The notes: a model not told the origin generated them from the letters alone. DNA of 64,000 nt from Aphanomyces cochlioides (GCA_019828595.1 JAHQRK010000005.1:620001-684000), one strand, 5' to 3'. Counted from the first letter of the stretch, positions 24,824-35,173 are shown. A program made the numbers and translations.

Positions 24824-25552
24824 GTTGTGCACGGAGTGGGTGGAAAATTGCACAGTGGAAGTTTCGCTGCATATAAAATAATCCGGATAAAACTATCCGG
24901 ATAGGCACGTCGACCACATGGGCTCTCGACCAAAGCCCTTCGCACACTTTGCGCCCGTGTACGAACCAAACGCGCTGCTTTTCTCCGCTGTTTGCACCAG
25001 CATTGCAGCGCTCGTTGGGCTCAGACACAGCTGAACCCAACGCATCTTGGGGTACATAGCACCTCAAGCGCCGCGTCCTTGACAGAGGGAACGTCTAGGT
25101 GAGTTGAATCCCCCCGCAGCTTTATGGAGAGACTTTATGAAACATACGGCTCAAAGGGGGGCGCAATCATGCTGCATTTCTTCATATAGGGCTTTTTTAT
25201 CGCATTTGGACCATCCTGCGCTAGCAAAAAGGAGCCAGGGGACCTGAAAAAAGCTGTCCCATGTGGCTCTTTGGGCATTTATCGCGTTGATTGCTCAAGC
25301 TGGACTACTTATTAAACCATTTAAGCACTGATCCCATGTGAGCCATAAGAACTTAAGCCCCCTGCAGGATCAATCGCGAGTTAATTGCTTGTCGAGTTGC
25401 TGATGTGTCCCACTTGACCACTTGAGTTGAACCCCTTAACCCCTTGAAACCCCTAACCCCTTCACGCCTTGAAGACAGTGTTGAAAGCCCTAACCCCTCA
25501 CTGAGTGAAGACAGACGCCGACCGGCTGTAAAGTAGACACTAAATTAACGAT
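24824..25552. other. Intergenic stretch with C/G-run stem and CCCTAACCCC tract
   Basis: This spacer lies between two KIX paralogues. About 25109-25160 has a CCCCCC...GGGGGG pairing around a 40-nt loop, and 25425-25490 has CCCTTAACCCC / CCCCTAACCCC words resembling degenerate telomeric repeats. No open frame of interest is present. A non-coding RNA cannot be claimed from sequence alone. Confidence 0.35.
24881..24902. promoter_or_regulatory. Paired ATCCGGAT palindromes upstream of KIX paralogue 2
   Basis: ATCCGGATAAAACTATCCGGAT lies 58-79 bp upstream of the ATG at 24823, with two full palindromic cores 14 bp apart. The same word occurs upstream of several other genes in this window. Confidence 0.45.
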
Positions 25553-26471
25553 TCAAATGCTGATCTCTTGGTTTGACATGGCCGCGAGCTGCTGGTAGTG
25601 CTGCTGGATCAGGCTGTTTTGCTGGTTAATGTGATGCTGCATGAGGCTGTTTCGTGCGACCTCGTGCTGCAGCTGAAGCATGGTCATTTGTAAATGGCGA
25701 GCTGCCTACGCCCTCCGCTCAGCAGGCAAACAGAAACGCGATGGGTCCTACCATGGGCATATTTTGCTGAATATGCGCAGTCGTCATCTGGCTTTGCTGC
25801 ATCATCTGCGCCTGGCAGCATTTCTGCGTCTCACTTTGTTGGTTTTTGATCATTTCAACTCGCTGTTGTTGATATTGTTGATGTAGCTTGGCAACTGCGG
25901 GGTCCATTTCTGCCTACATCAAAGCGCACTTGAGTCGCGCGCGTCTTGGCTGATTATTCACCTGTGGAAGGGACACGGGAAGCTGCTCGAGAAAAGGCGC
26001 CATGTCCATTTCCACCATGGACACGTCCGTCGCTGGTGGTGGCTTGACTTGTGGACTTTCGTTGTCGCCTGCAGCCAAGACAACAGGCGACACTGGCGTT
26101 GCTTCTATTGTCGGTTGACGTTGCTTGAACGAGAGGAGTTTATTCTTGAGTGTCTTCAAGTACATCTCCTGCAGCACGCATGCAGTGAATACGACAATAT
26201 CCATGGCGAGAATTTCAAACGCAACGAGGCACACACAGTGTCGAGGCAACATGGTACCTTGTCATTTGCTTTGCTCCAAACTGCGCGCTCGTACTTCATG
26301 ACTGACTGCTGCATCTTCTCTTTGTCGCTCTCGCCATGCAATCGTAAGAGCTGTGTACACCTGCCCACACCCACACATCAGAGATCATGCGCATGTCACT
26401 ATAGAGTACATTTCATTGATTACCGCATTCCTCGTCTGCGGCGACACTTCCTGCCGCCATGACCCAGTCAT
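25553..26471 (-). CDS. Short KIX-domain protein (paralogue 3)
   Basis: The start at 26471 gives MTGSWRQEVSPQTRNAVINEM. The next exon, after an intron of about 50 nt, gives CTQLLRLHGESDKEKMQQ and KYERAVWSKANDK, aligning with the KIX domains of the two larger neighbours. Later exons encode LKTLKNKLLSFKQRQPT, an acidic segment (VSMVEMDMAPFLEQLP) and Gln-rich helices (LHQQYQQQRVEMIKNQQ, LQLQHEVARNSLMQHH), ending NQEISI with TGA at 25553-25555. It lacks the long Gln/Ala tracts and the conserved C-terminal block of the other two. It may therefore compete for the same activator peptides (inference). Confidence 0.7.
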
Positions 26472-26545
26472 GTACTGTGCACGCCCAAGTCGGTCGTCCG
26501 TGAGAAGAGAATTTGACTTGTGAGCTTGAAAACTTCAAGAAACCA

Positions 26546-26568
26546 TATCCGGACAACTATACCGGATA
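26546..26568. promoter_or_regulatory. TATCCGG / ACCGGATA pair upstream of KIX paralogue 3
   Basis: Two half-matches to the TTATCCGGATAA word face each other 75-97 bp upstream of the ATG at 26471, at the same distance as the pair in front of paralogue 2. Confidence 0.35.
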
Positions 26569-26728
26569 CTGAACCAGCTCTTTTTCCGCTTGTGGTCTGA
26601 ACCCCTCGTTGCGGACGTCAAACGGCGTCATGGGCGCGTCTTTCTTGCAGAATACACGGGCGACTTGATGGGGAAGCACCCTGAGAGCGTGCAGATGGCC
26701 TTTTTTCCCATGGTACAATGTTGGCGTT

Positions 26729-27335
26729 CTATTGGTGGTCGACAGGCGGTTGTCTTCGCGGTGGGGATTTCATGCCCCTTGATGGGATTCCATGGGCTTC
26801 CTTCACGACTTTGAGAACAGAAGCATGGGAGGACTGGTGGTGGTCTGAAGACAGCATCTGACGCCCCACATGGTGGGGCTCCTCGTAAACGTGAACGTCA
26901 ACATACCAGTATTCGATTGGGGGCGTTGTATTGCATGTAGAGTGACACGACGCCCGCCAGGGGAAGCCCAGCTAGCTGCTGACCTAACTCGATTCCATGC
27001 AATGGATGAAGCTCTTGTGATTTGTCGGACTTTATAGACAGACGACAGAGTGAGTCGATGCGGTCCTTTGTGAGTTCAGTGCTTTGAGAAATTTGCAGTT
27101 CAGACACAATACAAACTTCAAGTGAAATTATCCGGATACTGTTTGGTATGATGACGAGGTTTGCGAAAATACACCGCACGAGGCCGTCATGAACAACGAG
27201 TCGGCTTGTAATCTTAAATTTAAAGAGGCGGCGCTTTGTTCCACTCAAGAAAACAATATTGAGCTTCTGGCAAGCGATGGAATGTACAGGGAGGAGTGGC
27301 AAGACTCGAGAGCTGATGTAACATTTTTGCTCCAT
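26729..27335 (-). CDS. Hypothetical protein, frame break unresolved
   Basis: An open frame of 145 codons starts at 27335 (MEQKCYISSRVLPLLPVHSI). It includes LFKFKITSRLVVHDGLVRCIFANL and KSQELHPLHGIELGQQLAGLPLAGVVSLYMQY. At about 26940 the likely coding sense moves to another frame (PPIEYWYVDVHVYEEPHHVG) that stays open to TAG at 26729. Both parts have host-like codon choice. The shift could be a short intron I cannot place, a sequencing error, or a true frameshift near a run of five C. No family is recognised. An ATCCGGATA word lies inside at 27128-27138, possibly within a small intron. Confidence 0.4.
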
Positions 27336-27430
27336 TTTACTACTGATATGTTTTCCTTGGCGTATTAAAATCTCATATAAACTCTGAGATGATGTCAGTA
27401 ATATGGAGCATGTCGACAGATTGTCCAGAT

Positions 27431-27440
27431 CTTATCCGGA
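27431..27440. promoter_or_regulatory. TTATCCGGA word just upstream of IFT74
   Basis: CTTATCCGGA lies 27-36 bp before the chosen IFT74 ATG at 27467. A second, fuller copy TTATCCGGATA is at 27128-27138. This fits the pattern of the word sitting near translation starts in this window. Confidence 0.35.
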
Positions 27441-27466
27441 AGAAGATCTTGAACAGACACTTTGCA

Positions 27467-29788
27467 ATGTCAGGTCGACCTGGCACGAGCTCCGGCCAAC
27501 GGCCAGGTACTGGCCAGCGCCCTGGAACAGGGTCCCAACCGCTGAATGCAATCAATACTCGCCCTGGCACAGGCCAGCGCACGGCCTTGCAGTCGTCAAG
27601 CGGTCGGCCACTGACGAGTCGCCTCAACACTGGCCAAATTCCATCCACGCCTGGACAATCTGCAGGATACGGCGTCAGTTTGAACACTGAAGTCCAAGTG
27701 ACGGACCGCCCTGTGACTCAGCAAGGTATTGCATTGGCAATGTGAGGGAAACGCTAAAAACGGAGTAGGAATGATGGGTATGCGGGTCATGACAGCAGGC
27801 CCGGGTCGACAAGTCCAGGATGCATCCTACTTTACGGGCAAATTGCATCAAAAGACGGCCGAAATCACATCGGAAATCGATAAGATCAACAAGGAAATCG
27901 AACAAGATGCCAAGGACAAGAGTCAATACGCTCAAGTAGACGATCTTCATGTCATCTTCCTTGGTTTACGTGCATTTTGTAGCTCGAGAAGAAATATGAG
28001 CACTTGGCGATTGAAGTGCGAGACTTGGAAGGACAACTGGCCGATTACAACTTAGCCATGGATAAATTACGCAGCGCGACGGTAGATCGCAGCCATCAAA
28101 TTTAGCTAAGAGCTCTTGTCTCGTCTTAGGATCCCGCGGAGATCCGCCAAGTGCAAGAGCAGCTTCATCATCGCAACATGAAGGAAGCTGAAGAAGTTGA
28201 CCGCGTAAATATTTATTCTTTGGACACTGGCGTGGCTTAAAGAGCGAGCTGTGTAGATCTTTATCATGCGCCAGGAACAAGAGCGCACATCGAAACACTT
28301 TGAGGATGAAATCAATGCGATTCATATGAAGCAGCAAGAAAAAATCAACCAGTTGGCGCCAAACAAGCTCGAAAAATACAAAGTTGGCACTCTCTTCCAG
28401 CGCATCATGCTTAGCTCATGCGTAGGCTCTCCTTGAAGAGAACCATCACGGCCAAGCAGAGCTCGAGGCTAAGTCTCAAGTAAGCCAAAGCGGAATGCAA
28501 GCAGAAATCCAACGAATCGAGTAGGAATTGGACATGCTCATGCAAGCCATCCGAGCGAAGGAGGAAGAATTGAGCCTGGACAAGTACCGTGAGGAGTACG
28601 AGCAATTGGAAGCGCAAGCTTCGAGGCTAAAGCGCGAGTGCAAGACCATCCAAGAGGATTTAAGGACAGCGCAGATGGACCCGAACGAAGCGCGCAACAT
28701 GCTCTTGGCACGAGTACGTCGTGGCTCAGCTTCCTCGACTCGAATCTTGACATTGTCCAGGTCAAAGACGACAAGACCAAGATGGAGCAAGTTGAAAAGC
28801 AAATCGCCATCGCTGACGATGAGAACGGTAAGCTTCGCTCTTGCTCTCGTTGGTGTGCTGACTGAGATGCCGTAGCAAACTTGAAGAAAGCTCTGAACGA
28901 AGTCAAAGCCGAGCTCGAAGAGCGCAAGAACGAAGGACCGGACAGCAACGCCAGTCAAAAGTACGACATGCTGTACCAGCGCGACCAAGAGATGACGTCG
29001 TTCATGGACACATTCGACGAGAAGAAAGAGAAGGAGATGGAGAACCAACGCCAAGCGCAGGCGATGATTGTCCGTCTGCTTGAACATATTTCCATCGGTG
29101 CGTTCAATAGACACTTTAATTTCACAAGTTTCAAATGTCATATCAGGATTGAACCGACAAGACAAGATGCCGTCGGCGTCCAAAGTCGAAGAGATGAAGA
29201 GTGACTTGACGTTTAAAGAGCGGCAATTGGAATCGGCGCAGACGACCAAGACGCGGCTGTCGATGGAATTGGCGAAGCGCCAAGCCGAGCTGGAAAAGGT
29301 CAACACGCTCGATGCCAAGATTTCCGTCGAGCTCAACTCGCTCAATTCGAAAATGCAAACGATGGAGAGCGACATGGAAGGGTTTCAAAACATCGAAGCG
29401 CTCAAGGAAACCCACGCGACGACCAAGCAGATGCTTCTGCGCTACAAGCAGCAGTACATCCGCCGCCGCGATGCGATGAAATCCCAAGTGAATCAACTGG
29501 CCATCCAGTATGAAAACATCAAGCATCAAGTCGCGTCCAACGACACCGCCAAGACGCTCGACTCGCTCGAGCAGAAGCTCCGCCACCACGAGCAAAACAT
29601 TTACCATCTCAAAGAATGTACGCCCTCAGCTTTCCTCTCTTCCCCCGCTGACGCATCTTGTAGATATCGACACCAAGACACGGGAAGTCGAGTATGAAAA
29701 CGTCAAGCAGGACTGCCTCAAGTGCCTCACGGAGCTCAATACGTATCGCATCAAGTCGCAGGGCATTGTCGATGCCAAGGGATATTAA
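27467..29788 (+). CDS. IFT74: Intraflagellar transport protein 74
   Basis: IFT74 is a coiled-coil core subunit of the IFT-B train that, with IFT81, carries tubulin into growing flagella. The chosen ATG at 27467 gives MSGRPGTSSGQRPGTGQRPG, the basic Gly/Pro/Arg/Thr-rich N-terminus typical of IFT74; an in-frame upstream ATG at 27389 is less likely. The conserved RQVQDASYFTGKLHQKTAEI follows after an intron, then an almost continuous heptad coiled coil to the end (EIDKINKEIEQDAKDK, HRNMKEAEEVDRI, ALKETHATTKQMLLRYK). Seven or more short introns interrupt the gene. TAA is at 29786-29788. Its presence says the organism builds flagellate cells such as zoospores. Confidence 0.87.
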
Positions 29789-29882
29789 AACAAACGACAT
29801 GGAAAAGATATCCATGTTGTATTTTGCATTGTTCAACATCTCAAGGGGGGAACGAGGGGAAATTTGGGGGGGGCTGGATGAT

Positions 29883-31586
29883 TTACAAGGACATTTTGGA
29901 CAAGTAATTTGCCCAGCCGATGTCATTCATTGATTCAATCTTGTGCTGGACTTCTTGCTCTTGCGTCGACATGAACGTCTCCATCTTGGTCAAGTTGTCA
30001 TCCCCGCCAAGCATGCGCACAGCCAACAAGCCAGCGTTCATGGCATTGCCAATGGCCACCGTGGCAACGGGAATACCTCGCGGCATTTGGACAATCGAGA
30101 GAAGCGAATCCATGCCGCCCAACGCCTTGGTTTGAATAGGCACTCCGATGACTGGCAGAGGCGTCAAGGCCGCAACCATACCTGGCAAATGTGCCGCACC
30201 ACCGGCACCAGCAATGAGCACTTCAAGGCCACGTGCACGCGCAGTTTGGGCGTACGTGTACATGCGTTCGGGGGTGCGATGAGCAGAGACGATACTGAGC
30301 TCGTAGGGAATTTCAAATTGGTCCAAGACTTTGGCCGCGGCAGACATGGATGGCAAATCCGAGTCTGAGCCCATGATAATGCCCACGCGGGGCTGTTTCT
30401 TCGAGGCAAAGGTTGCAGCGCTTGGACTCAATTGCACAGCGCGGCGAGCCAACTCATCAGTTGATGGAGCGACGACAGTGACGTGACCGACCTTGCGACC
30501 CTTACGGATCTCGCCCTTGCCGTACCAGTGGACAGCCGCGCCAGGAACAGTGTGGCTCGTTCGGATCAACGCGAGTGTGTCGTCGGGGGAAGCACCGCCG
30601 AGGAGATTGAGCATCCAAGAAGCTCCAACCTTCAGAGCTGGCGAGCCCAATGGAATTGACGCTACGGCGCGCAAGTGGTTTTCAAATTGGTCTGTTTCGC
30701 ACGATTCGATCGTGTAGTGGCCAGAGTTGTGAGGACGAGGGGCGACTTCATTGAGCCACACTTGATTGTCAGTCGTGAGAAACATTTCAACGCCGAAAAT
30801 GCCATTGCCAATCAACGCAGCAACGAGTTTGCTCGCCATGTCTTGCGCTGCAGCTTGCAAGTTGCTCGGAATCGCAGCAGGAGCCAAGACCGTGTGGCAA
30901 ATGTTGTCGTGTTGAGTCGTTTCGACAACGGGATAGCTTCGAACGTCGCTGCCTTGACGGACGACCATGACGGCAAGCTCTTTGACAAATGGCACCCACT
31001 TTTCAGCGTACAATTTACCAGTAGTGAGTGCAGCATCACCCACAAGGCTCGCAATCGCACCATTCAACGCTTCTGGCGAAGCCACGACTGCATTTCCCTT
31101 GCCATCGTACGACCAAAGACGAGACTTGAGCATAAATGGGTAGCCAAAAGTTTCGCCGGCCTTTTGAGCATCTTCGATCGTGTCGACACGGGCGAAATCG
31201 CCCATGGGCAGATTCAAATTTGCACAGAATTCCTTTTGAGCAAATTTGTCTTGGATCATAGCAATCGTGTCTGGGCTTGGGTGAATCGCCAAGTTAGGAT
31301 GCGACGCTTGAAGAGTGCGCAATGTTTGGGCATTGACATGCTCGATCTCAATCGTAAGCACGTCGCATTCAGCCGCAAACGCTTCAATCGCGGCAGCATC
31401 CGTGAACGAGCCTTGGACACAAGGAACCACTTGGCCGGCTGGTGATTGCGCACCTTGTGGGTCCAAGCACTTGAACGACACACCAAGACGGTGCGATGCG
31501 TATCCCATCATGCGGCCAAGCTGGCCTCCGCCGAGACATCCAACGCGAGGCGATCCTTGAAGCGCTCCACAGCTCATGCCAATCAA
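29883..31586 (-). CDS. ADE2: Phosphoribosylaminoimidazole carboxylase, PurK-PurE fusion
   Basis: This intronless 567-residue enzyme makes CAIR from AIR in de novo purine synthesis. The N-terminal PurK half has the nucleotide-binding [12 protein letters not shown], the ATP-grasp loop [27 protein letters not shown] and [16 protein letters not shown]. The C-terminal PurE mutase half has [21 protein letters not shown] and [24 protein letters not shown]. This order and length match the fungal/plant ADE2 type rather than the animal PAICS type. The start at 31586 ([10 protein letters not shown]) may be replaced by the Met at 31577. It is divergent from RRP4, with a shared CCAAT-rich spacer, which suggests co-regulation (inference). 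Confidence 0.93.
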   Translation of the reverse strand: MIGMSCGALQGSPRVGCLGGGQLGRMMGYASHRLGVSFKCLDPQGAQSPAGQVVPCVQGSFTDAAAIEAFAAECDVLTIEIEHVNAQTLRTLQASHPNLAIHPSPDTIAMIQDKFAQKEFCANLNLPMGDFARVDTIEDAQKAGETFGYPFMLKSRLWSYDGKGNAVVASPEALNGAIASLVGDAALTTGKLYAEKWVPFVKELAVMVVRQGSDVRSYPVVETTQHDNICHTVLAPAAIPSNLQAAAQDMASKLVAALIGNGIFGVEMFLTTDNQVWLNEVAPRPHNSGHYTIESCETDQFENHLRAVASIPLGSPALKVGASWMLNLLGGASPDDTLALIRTSHTVPGAAVHWYGKGEIRKGRKVGHVTVVAPSTDELARRAVQLSPSAATFASKKQPRVGIIMGSDSDLPSMSAAAKVLDQFEIPYELSIVSAHRTPERMYTYAQTARARGLEVLIAGAGGAAHLPGMVAALTPLPVIGVPIQTKALGGMDSLLSIVQMPRGIPVATVAIGNAMNAGLLAVRMLGGDDNLTKMETFMSTQEQEVQHKIESMNDIGWANYLSKMSL

Positions 31587-31848
31587 GTAAAATCTTGTCA
31601 GAACCGATGGGCATGAACAGTTCGACCACCTGATTGGTTGAATTTATTCATTTTATCCAATCAAAATATATTTCTTGATATATTTTACCCAATCAAATGC
31701 GTTCAATGCAATCAAGGAGGAATTCTATTGGCTAATGAAATTAATTTTAGCCAATCAAACTGTATTATTTGATCAATATATAACATCTGATTGGCTAATT
31801 TTTATAATTTAATCCAATTAAATGCACTAATTTATTTAATTTCAACCA
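31587..31848. promoter_or_regulatory. Bidirectional promoter with CCAAT-box array
   Basis: The 262-bp spacer between divergent ADE2 and RRP4 has about eight CCAAT/ATTGG words on both strands: near 31633, 31659, 31690, 31728, 31754, 31791, 31817 and 31846. Most occur in the longer context (T/A)GATTGG(C/T) or CCAATCAAA. CCAAT boxes are the NF-Y (HAP) site in eukaryotes, and spacing of 20-40 bp is typical of functional arrays. The spacer is otherwise AT-rich. Confidence 0.65.
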
Positions 31849-32754
31849 ATGATTATCGAATCCTCTGCACTCCACCACTGCAAAACCAACAGCATCATCA
31901 TGCTCGAACTCGTGCGTGCTTTGGACGACTTTTCCCATGAAGAGGAAGACAGCAAGACAATGGAGCGTCTACGCAGTCAGTACGTTGTGGTAACACCAGG
32001 ACAAGTTATTACGAGCGAGCCGGGATTTCTCCGAGGCCATGGAACATACGTCGAGAATGGAGAATTGTTGGCCAGTGTGGCTGGTATTGTTGAAAAAGTC
32101 AATCAACTCGTCAGCGTGCGGCCGTTAGTGAGTCGATACATTGGTGAAGTTGGTGATATTGTTGTCGGGCGTATCTCTGAAGTGGGCAACAAGAGATGGA
32201 AAGTCGATATCAATGGCCAGCAAGATGCAGTGCTCATGCTTTCGTCGGTGAATCTTCCCAGTGGTGCTCAACGTCGTCGAACGACTGAAGATCAATTGCA
32301 AATGCGCTCGTTCTTTGAAGAGGGCGAACTAATCAGTGCCGAAGTCCAAGAAGTTCGCTACGATGGCACGATGTGGCTCCACACGCGAAGTTTACGATAT
32401 GGCAAGCTAGAGAATGGCCAGCTCATCACAGTCCAGCCTTCTTTGATCAAACGACTCAAGCAGCACATGGTTCAGCTCCCAATTGGCGTGGACGTGATCT
32501 TGGGATGCAATGGGTATTTGTGGATCATGCGTAGTATGAACCACGAGACGGATGGTACGCAGAACGAATTCACGGCCGATACATGGACCGAACGCAAGCA
32601 AGTGCATGCCACGACTGTCACGGACGTGTTGGATCGTCAAAAGATTGCTCGAGTGTACAATGCTCTGGCTGCACTCAACAGCGCCTTCCGGCTCATTTCA
32701 CCTGAGAGCATCATGGAAATGTACAACACACTTCAACGTGAAGAAGGTCAATAG
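31849..32754 (+). CDS. RRP4: Exosome complex RNA-binding subunit Rrp4
   Basis: This intronless gene encodes one of the three cap subunits (S1/KH) of the RNA exosome, which guide RNA into the 3'-5' exonuclease core in nucleus and cytosol. The N-terminal domain has VVTPGQVITSEPGFLRGHGT. The S1 domain has RYIGEVGDIVVGRISEVGNKRWKVDI and the segment LMLSSVNLPSGAQRRR. The C-terminal KH region has the Rrp4 hallmark GCNGYLWIM. A second in-frame Met at 31900 (MLELVRALDDF) is an alternative start, since the 17 residues before it look poorly conserved. The gene is divergent from ADE2. Confidence 0.9.
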   Translation: MIIESSALHHCKTNSIIMLELVRALDDFSHEEEDSKTMERLRSQYVVVTPGQVITSEPGFLRGHGTYVENGELLASVAGIVEKVNQLVSVRPLVSRYIGEVGDIVVGRISEVGNKRWKVDINGQQDAVLMLSSVNLPSGAQRRRTTEDQLQMRSFFEEGELISAEVQEVRYDGTMWLHTRSLRYGKLENGQLITVQPSLIKRLKQHMVQLPIGVDVILGCNGYLWIMRSMNHETDGTQNEFTADTWTERKQVHATTVTDVLDRQKIARVYNALAALNSAFRLISPESIMEMYNTLQREEGQ

Positions 32755-32868
32755 AATGTCTACTTGGTTTTGTGTTGTCTTGATGCGCAAACGAGAGGAA
32801 GAAGATGCAAAAAGTATCGACAAAGTCTCTATTTAAATACATGACGGATATGCGGCTCTGCTCAAAAT

Positions 32869-33594
32869 TCACACGACGGTCGTTGGATCGTCAAAGAGGA
32901 ATGCAAAGTCAAAGTCTGTGGGAGGAGGCATCTCCCATGCTTCAGGCGACTTTTCGTCCGGCAGGACTAGGAACGACGACGTCGTGGCTTGATCTGTGTC
33001 GGTCCACATCGTAGGCTCATCCAGACGGAGGAGGTCCAGGGGTAGAACGTGTTGTTTCGTGAGAAGAATGGTTGCTTCGTCAAACGTGAAGACGGCAGGA
33101 TTGTTGTTGCAGACGTTTTCTTGGTTGTCCAAATGCACGGCTTTGGGGGTATTGGAAGCCGACCGGGGGGATTTGCGCAAGACTTGGGGCAAGAGCTCAG
33201 GGCGGTGGCGCAGGAAGCAAGGATGGGAGAATGTGCACACGTGGGATTGAGTCTTGGTCCATTTACGAAAGCCAAAGTTGTTGAGTTGTCGTTGGAAGCT
33301 TGATGCTTTTTCGTGGTTGAAATACTTGCGAAGGATTTCAGTCTCGAGGCGGCGTTCCGATAGGATTTGAATCGCACACCCATCGACTGTCCAGCAAATG
33401 ACACTTGGGTCTTCGACTTCAAGCATCCGATAGAGCGATCGGAGAAATTTAGGGATGCCAGTCATGCGCTTGCGTTTAAGGTCGTCGAGAATCATATATT
33501 CGTGTTGAGTGGAAGATTTGCAATGACTGCTTTCGTGGCTCGACTGCAAGTCTGGGACAATGCCATGGCACTTTCTCGACTCGGACATTGTCAT
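32869..33594 (-). CDS. Heat-shock-factor-type DNA-binding protein
   Basis: This is a single open frame of 241 codons. The HSF-type winged-helix domain spans roughly residues 45-135: PKFLRSLYRMLE, SVICWTVDGCAIQI, LRKYFNHEKASSFQRQLNNF (the recognition-helix region), GFRKWTKT and FSHPCFLRHRPELL. No long hydrophobic heptad (HR-A/B) trimerisation region follows, and the C-terminus is acidic and Pro-rich (MPPPTDFDFAFLFDD), like an activation tail. HSF-like families are expanded in stramenopiles, and short forms like this are common there. Target genes cannot be read from sequence. Confidence 0.85.
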   Translation of the reverse strand: MTMSESRKCHGIVPDLQSSHESSHCKSSTQHEYMILDDLKRKRMTGIPKFLRSLYRMLEVEDPSVICWTVDGCAIQILSERRLETEILRKYFNHEKASSFQRQLNNFGFRKWTKTQSHVCTFSHPCFLRHRPELLPQVLRKSPRSASNTPKAVHLDNQENVCNNNPAVFTFDEATILLTKQHVLPLDLLRLDEPTMWTDTDQATTSSFLVLPDEKSPEAWEMPPPTDFDFAFLFDDPTTVV

Positions 33595-34229
33595 TGGCTT
33601 GCCTTGAAACGGATAATCGTTTCATGCCGATCCCGAAAGGTCGCGCGACTAAGACTTTCGACGAAACTTTCGGGGCCAATCCAACGCACCACTCGAGCTA
33701 TCTTATGCACAACCATGTGGTGGCACTACCCTTGTCAAGGCTTGCTTTTTGTTGATGGAAAGCTACACGGCCATGTGGCGTGTGCCGCCTGATATGCGTG
33801 GAACATTATCTACAGTCTTTACGTCTTGGCGAGAATTCTCTCGCTGTTCGACGTACCACATGGTTGCTTGTCATGGGACGCCATGATATCGCCAGAGACA
33901 CACGGCTGGCGTGAGCACAGAAAAGCCCCGAAGCGCTCCTTTTGCTTCAAGCGACTCCATGTTTTCACCAGAGACACACAACTGTTGCTCTTCAACATGA
34001 AACGGATATTCATGAAAGGTCGTCTCCGGATATTATCCGTACGTGTATCCGGATAATAGCATCGGATTGAGATGAATGATATTCCACTACGTGTGGTCCC
34101 TTATCCGGAATTATCCGGTATCCGGATAACTTGACCTGCATTCCAAGACCAAGCTTTTCGTGGACGATCCAACGCGACATGGAAGATGGTGGATTCTATA
34201 ACGTTATGGTACATGAGATAGCAGTGGAT
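33595..34229. other. Intergenic stretch with six TATCCGG-type words
   Basis: No gene is seen. Positions 34025-34056 and 34101-34128 hold a dense group of TCCGGATA / TTATCCGG words, including TTATCCGGAATTATCCGGTATCCGGATAAC. The group lies 430-530 bp upstream of the HSF-type start and beyond the 3' end of the next gene, so the HSF gene is the likeliest target. Confidence 0.45.
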
Positions 34230-34826
34230 TTATGCTTGGCGGATGCCCAGGAGCGAGTGGAGCATCGTAATTTCCTCGGTAGACCACTCGACGGTCGGCG
34301 TGTCGGACGACGCGGAAGGTGTCGTTGGTGCAGTTGCAGGATAGTGCAAGAGATCGCCAGGTAGAGGGGGTCGTAACATGGCGCGATCGTATGTGGTGTC
34401 GTGCGTGGCTTTGTTCGAGTCGTCGTCTGAGAGTTCTTCATTGGACCGAGCATCTTCAGGGTCTGAGCTATATGTGCTCCCCGCCGAACGGTATTCTGTA
34501 GGCTGTGCAATCGTCGGGGCGAAGGGGGTCATGCCTTTGCGCAATCGCCGTCGTTTCGTGTCGGATTTCCGCTGGTTCTTGTTGTGCAGCACGCGGTGGT
34601 CTTCGCACAATGTGTGGGGCTGTCCATTCTCTTTGAGCGTGCGTTCGTTCATGCATCGCCCCGACTTGTATTTGCATCGGCCATTGAATGGTCTGGGGAA
34701 TATCTCGTTGGTCGGATGTTGCGACGAGGATGCTCCTGGCGTGGCTGTAGCTGAGGTTTGGGGCGTCGCGCCGGGGGCAGCCGCTGGTCCTGTTCCTGCC
34801 ACGCTGAAGAACGAAGGATGACTCAT
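34230..34826 (-). CDS. Putative zinc-binding protein with C-H-C-H motif
   Basis: The chosen start at 34826 gives MSHPSFFSVAG; the frame is also open to a Met at 34955. After an Ala/Thr/Pro-rich leader comes a compact basic motif with regularly spaced ligands (CKYKSGRCMNE ... HTLCEDHRVLHNKNQRK) and a nuclear-localisation-like KRRRLRK. The rest is Ser/Thr/Asp-rich and disordered, ending in an amphipathic LHSLLGI helix. Small proteins with this Cys/His block followed by NQ(R/K)K are familiar as conserved uncharacterised oomycete proteins. Nuclear DNA binding is inference. TATCCGGAT words sit 170-220 bp upstream of this start. Confidence 0.6.
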   Translation of the reverse strand: MSHPSFFSVAGTGPAAAPGATPQTSATATPGASSSQHPTNEIFPRPFNGRCKYKSGRCMNERTLKENGQPHTLCEDHRVLHNKNQRKSDTKRRRLRKGMTPFAPTIAQPTEYRSAGSTYSSDPEDARSNEELSDDDSNKATHDTTYDRAMLRPPLPGDLLHYPATAPTTPSASSDTPTVEWSTEEITMLHSLLGIRQA

Positions 34827-34995
34827 GCTGAATCCACTCTTTGTAGAAGTCCTCGCTCGATCCTGCTCGCACGCCGCCAAGAGCATTTTCGATTCTGATG
34901 GAATATTTTGTTCCGTGGCACGTCGCAGTGATGTGCATCCAGCTGGTGAGGCCAAATTTTCAACGTTTTTCTATCGAACTCGCCCCGTTTCTCGC

Positions 34996-35045
34996 TATCC
35001 GGATGATGCACTGCGTTTCACTATACCTAATCAACTTATCCGGAT
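34996..35045. promoter_or_regulatory. Two TATCCGGAT words upstream of the C-H-C-H gene
   Basis: TATCCGGAT at 34996-35004 and TTATCCGGAT at 35036-35045 lie upstream of the minus-strand gene (start 34826, or 34955 if the longer start is used, in which case they are 41-90 bp away). Confidence 0.35.
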
Positions 35046-35173
35046 TCACGACGTCGAGACAAGTTGAAACGGTTGGATCGTTCCTACAAACAGTGGACAG
35101 ACCGATCGACACTGACGACGTCCGAGATTGATGGAACTATGAAATCTCACGTTGGCGTGCATGCCACTCCACG

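Noticed and set aside
25425..25490. Interstitial telomere
   Set aside because: The CCCTAACCCC words are irregular, few, and not in a tandem array, so a telomere origin is only a suggestion and is listed as a low-interest finding.
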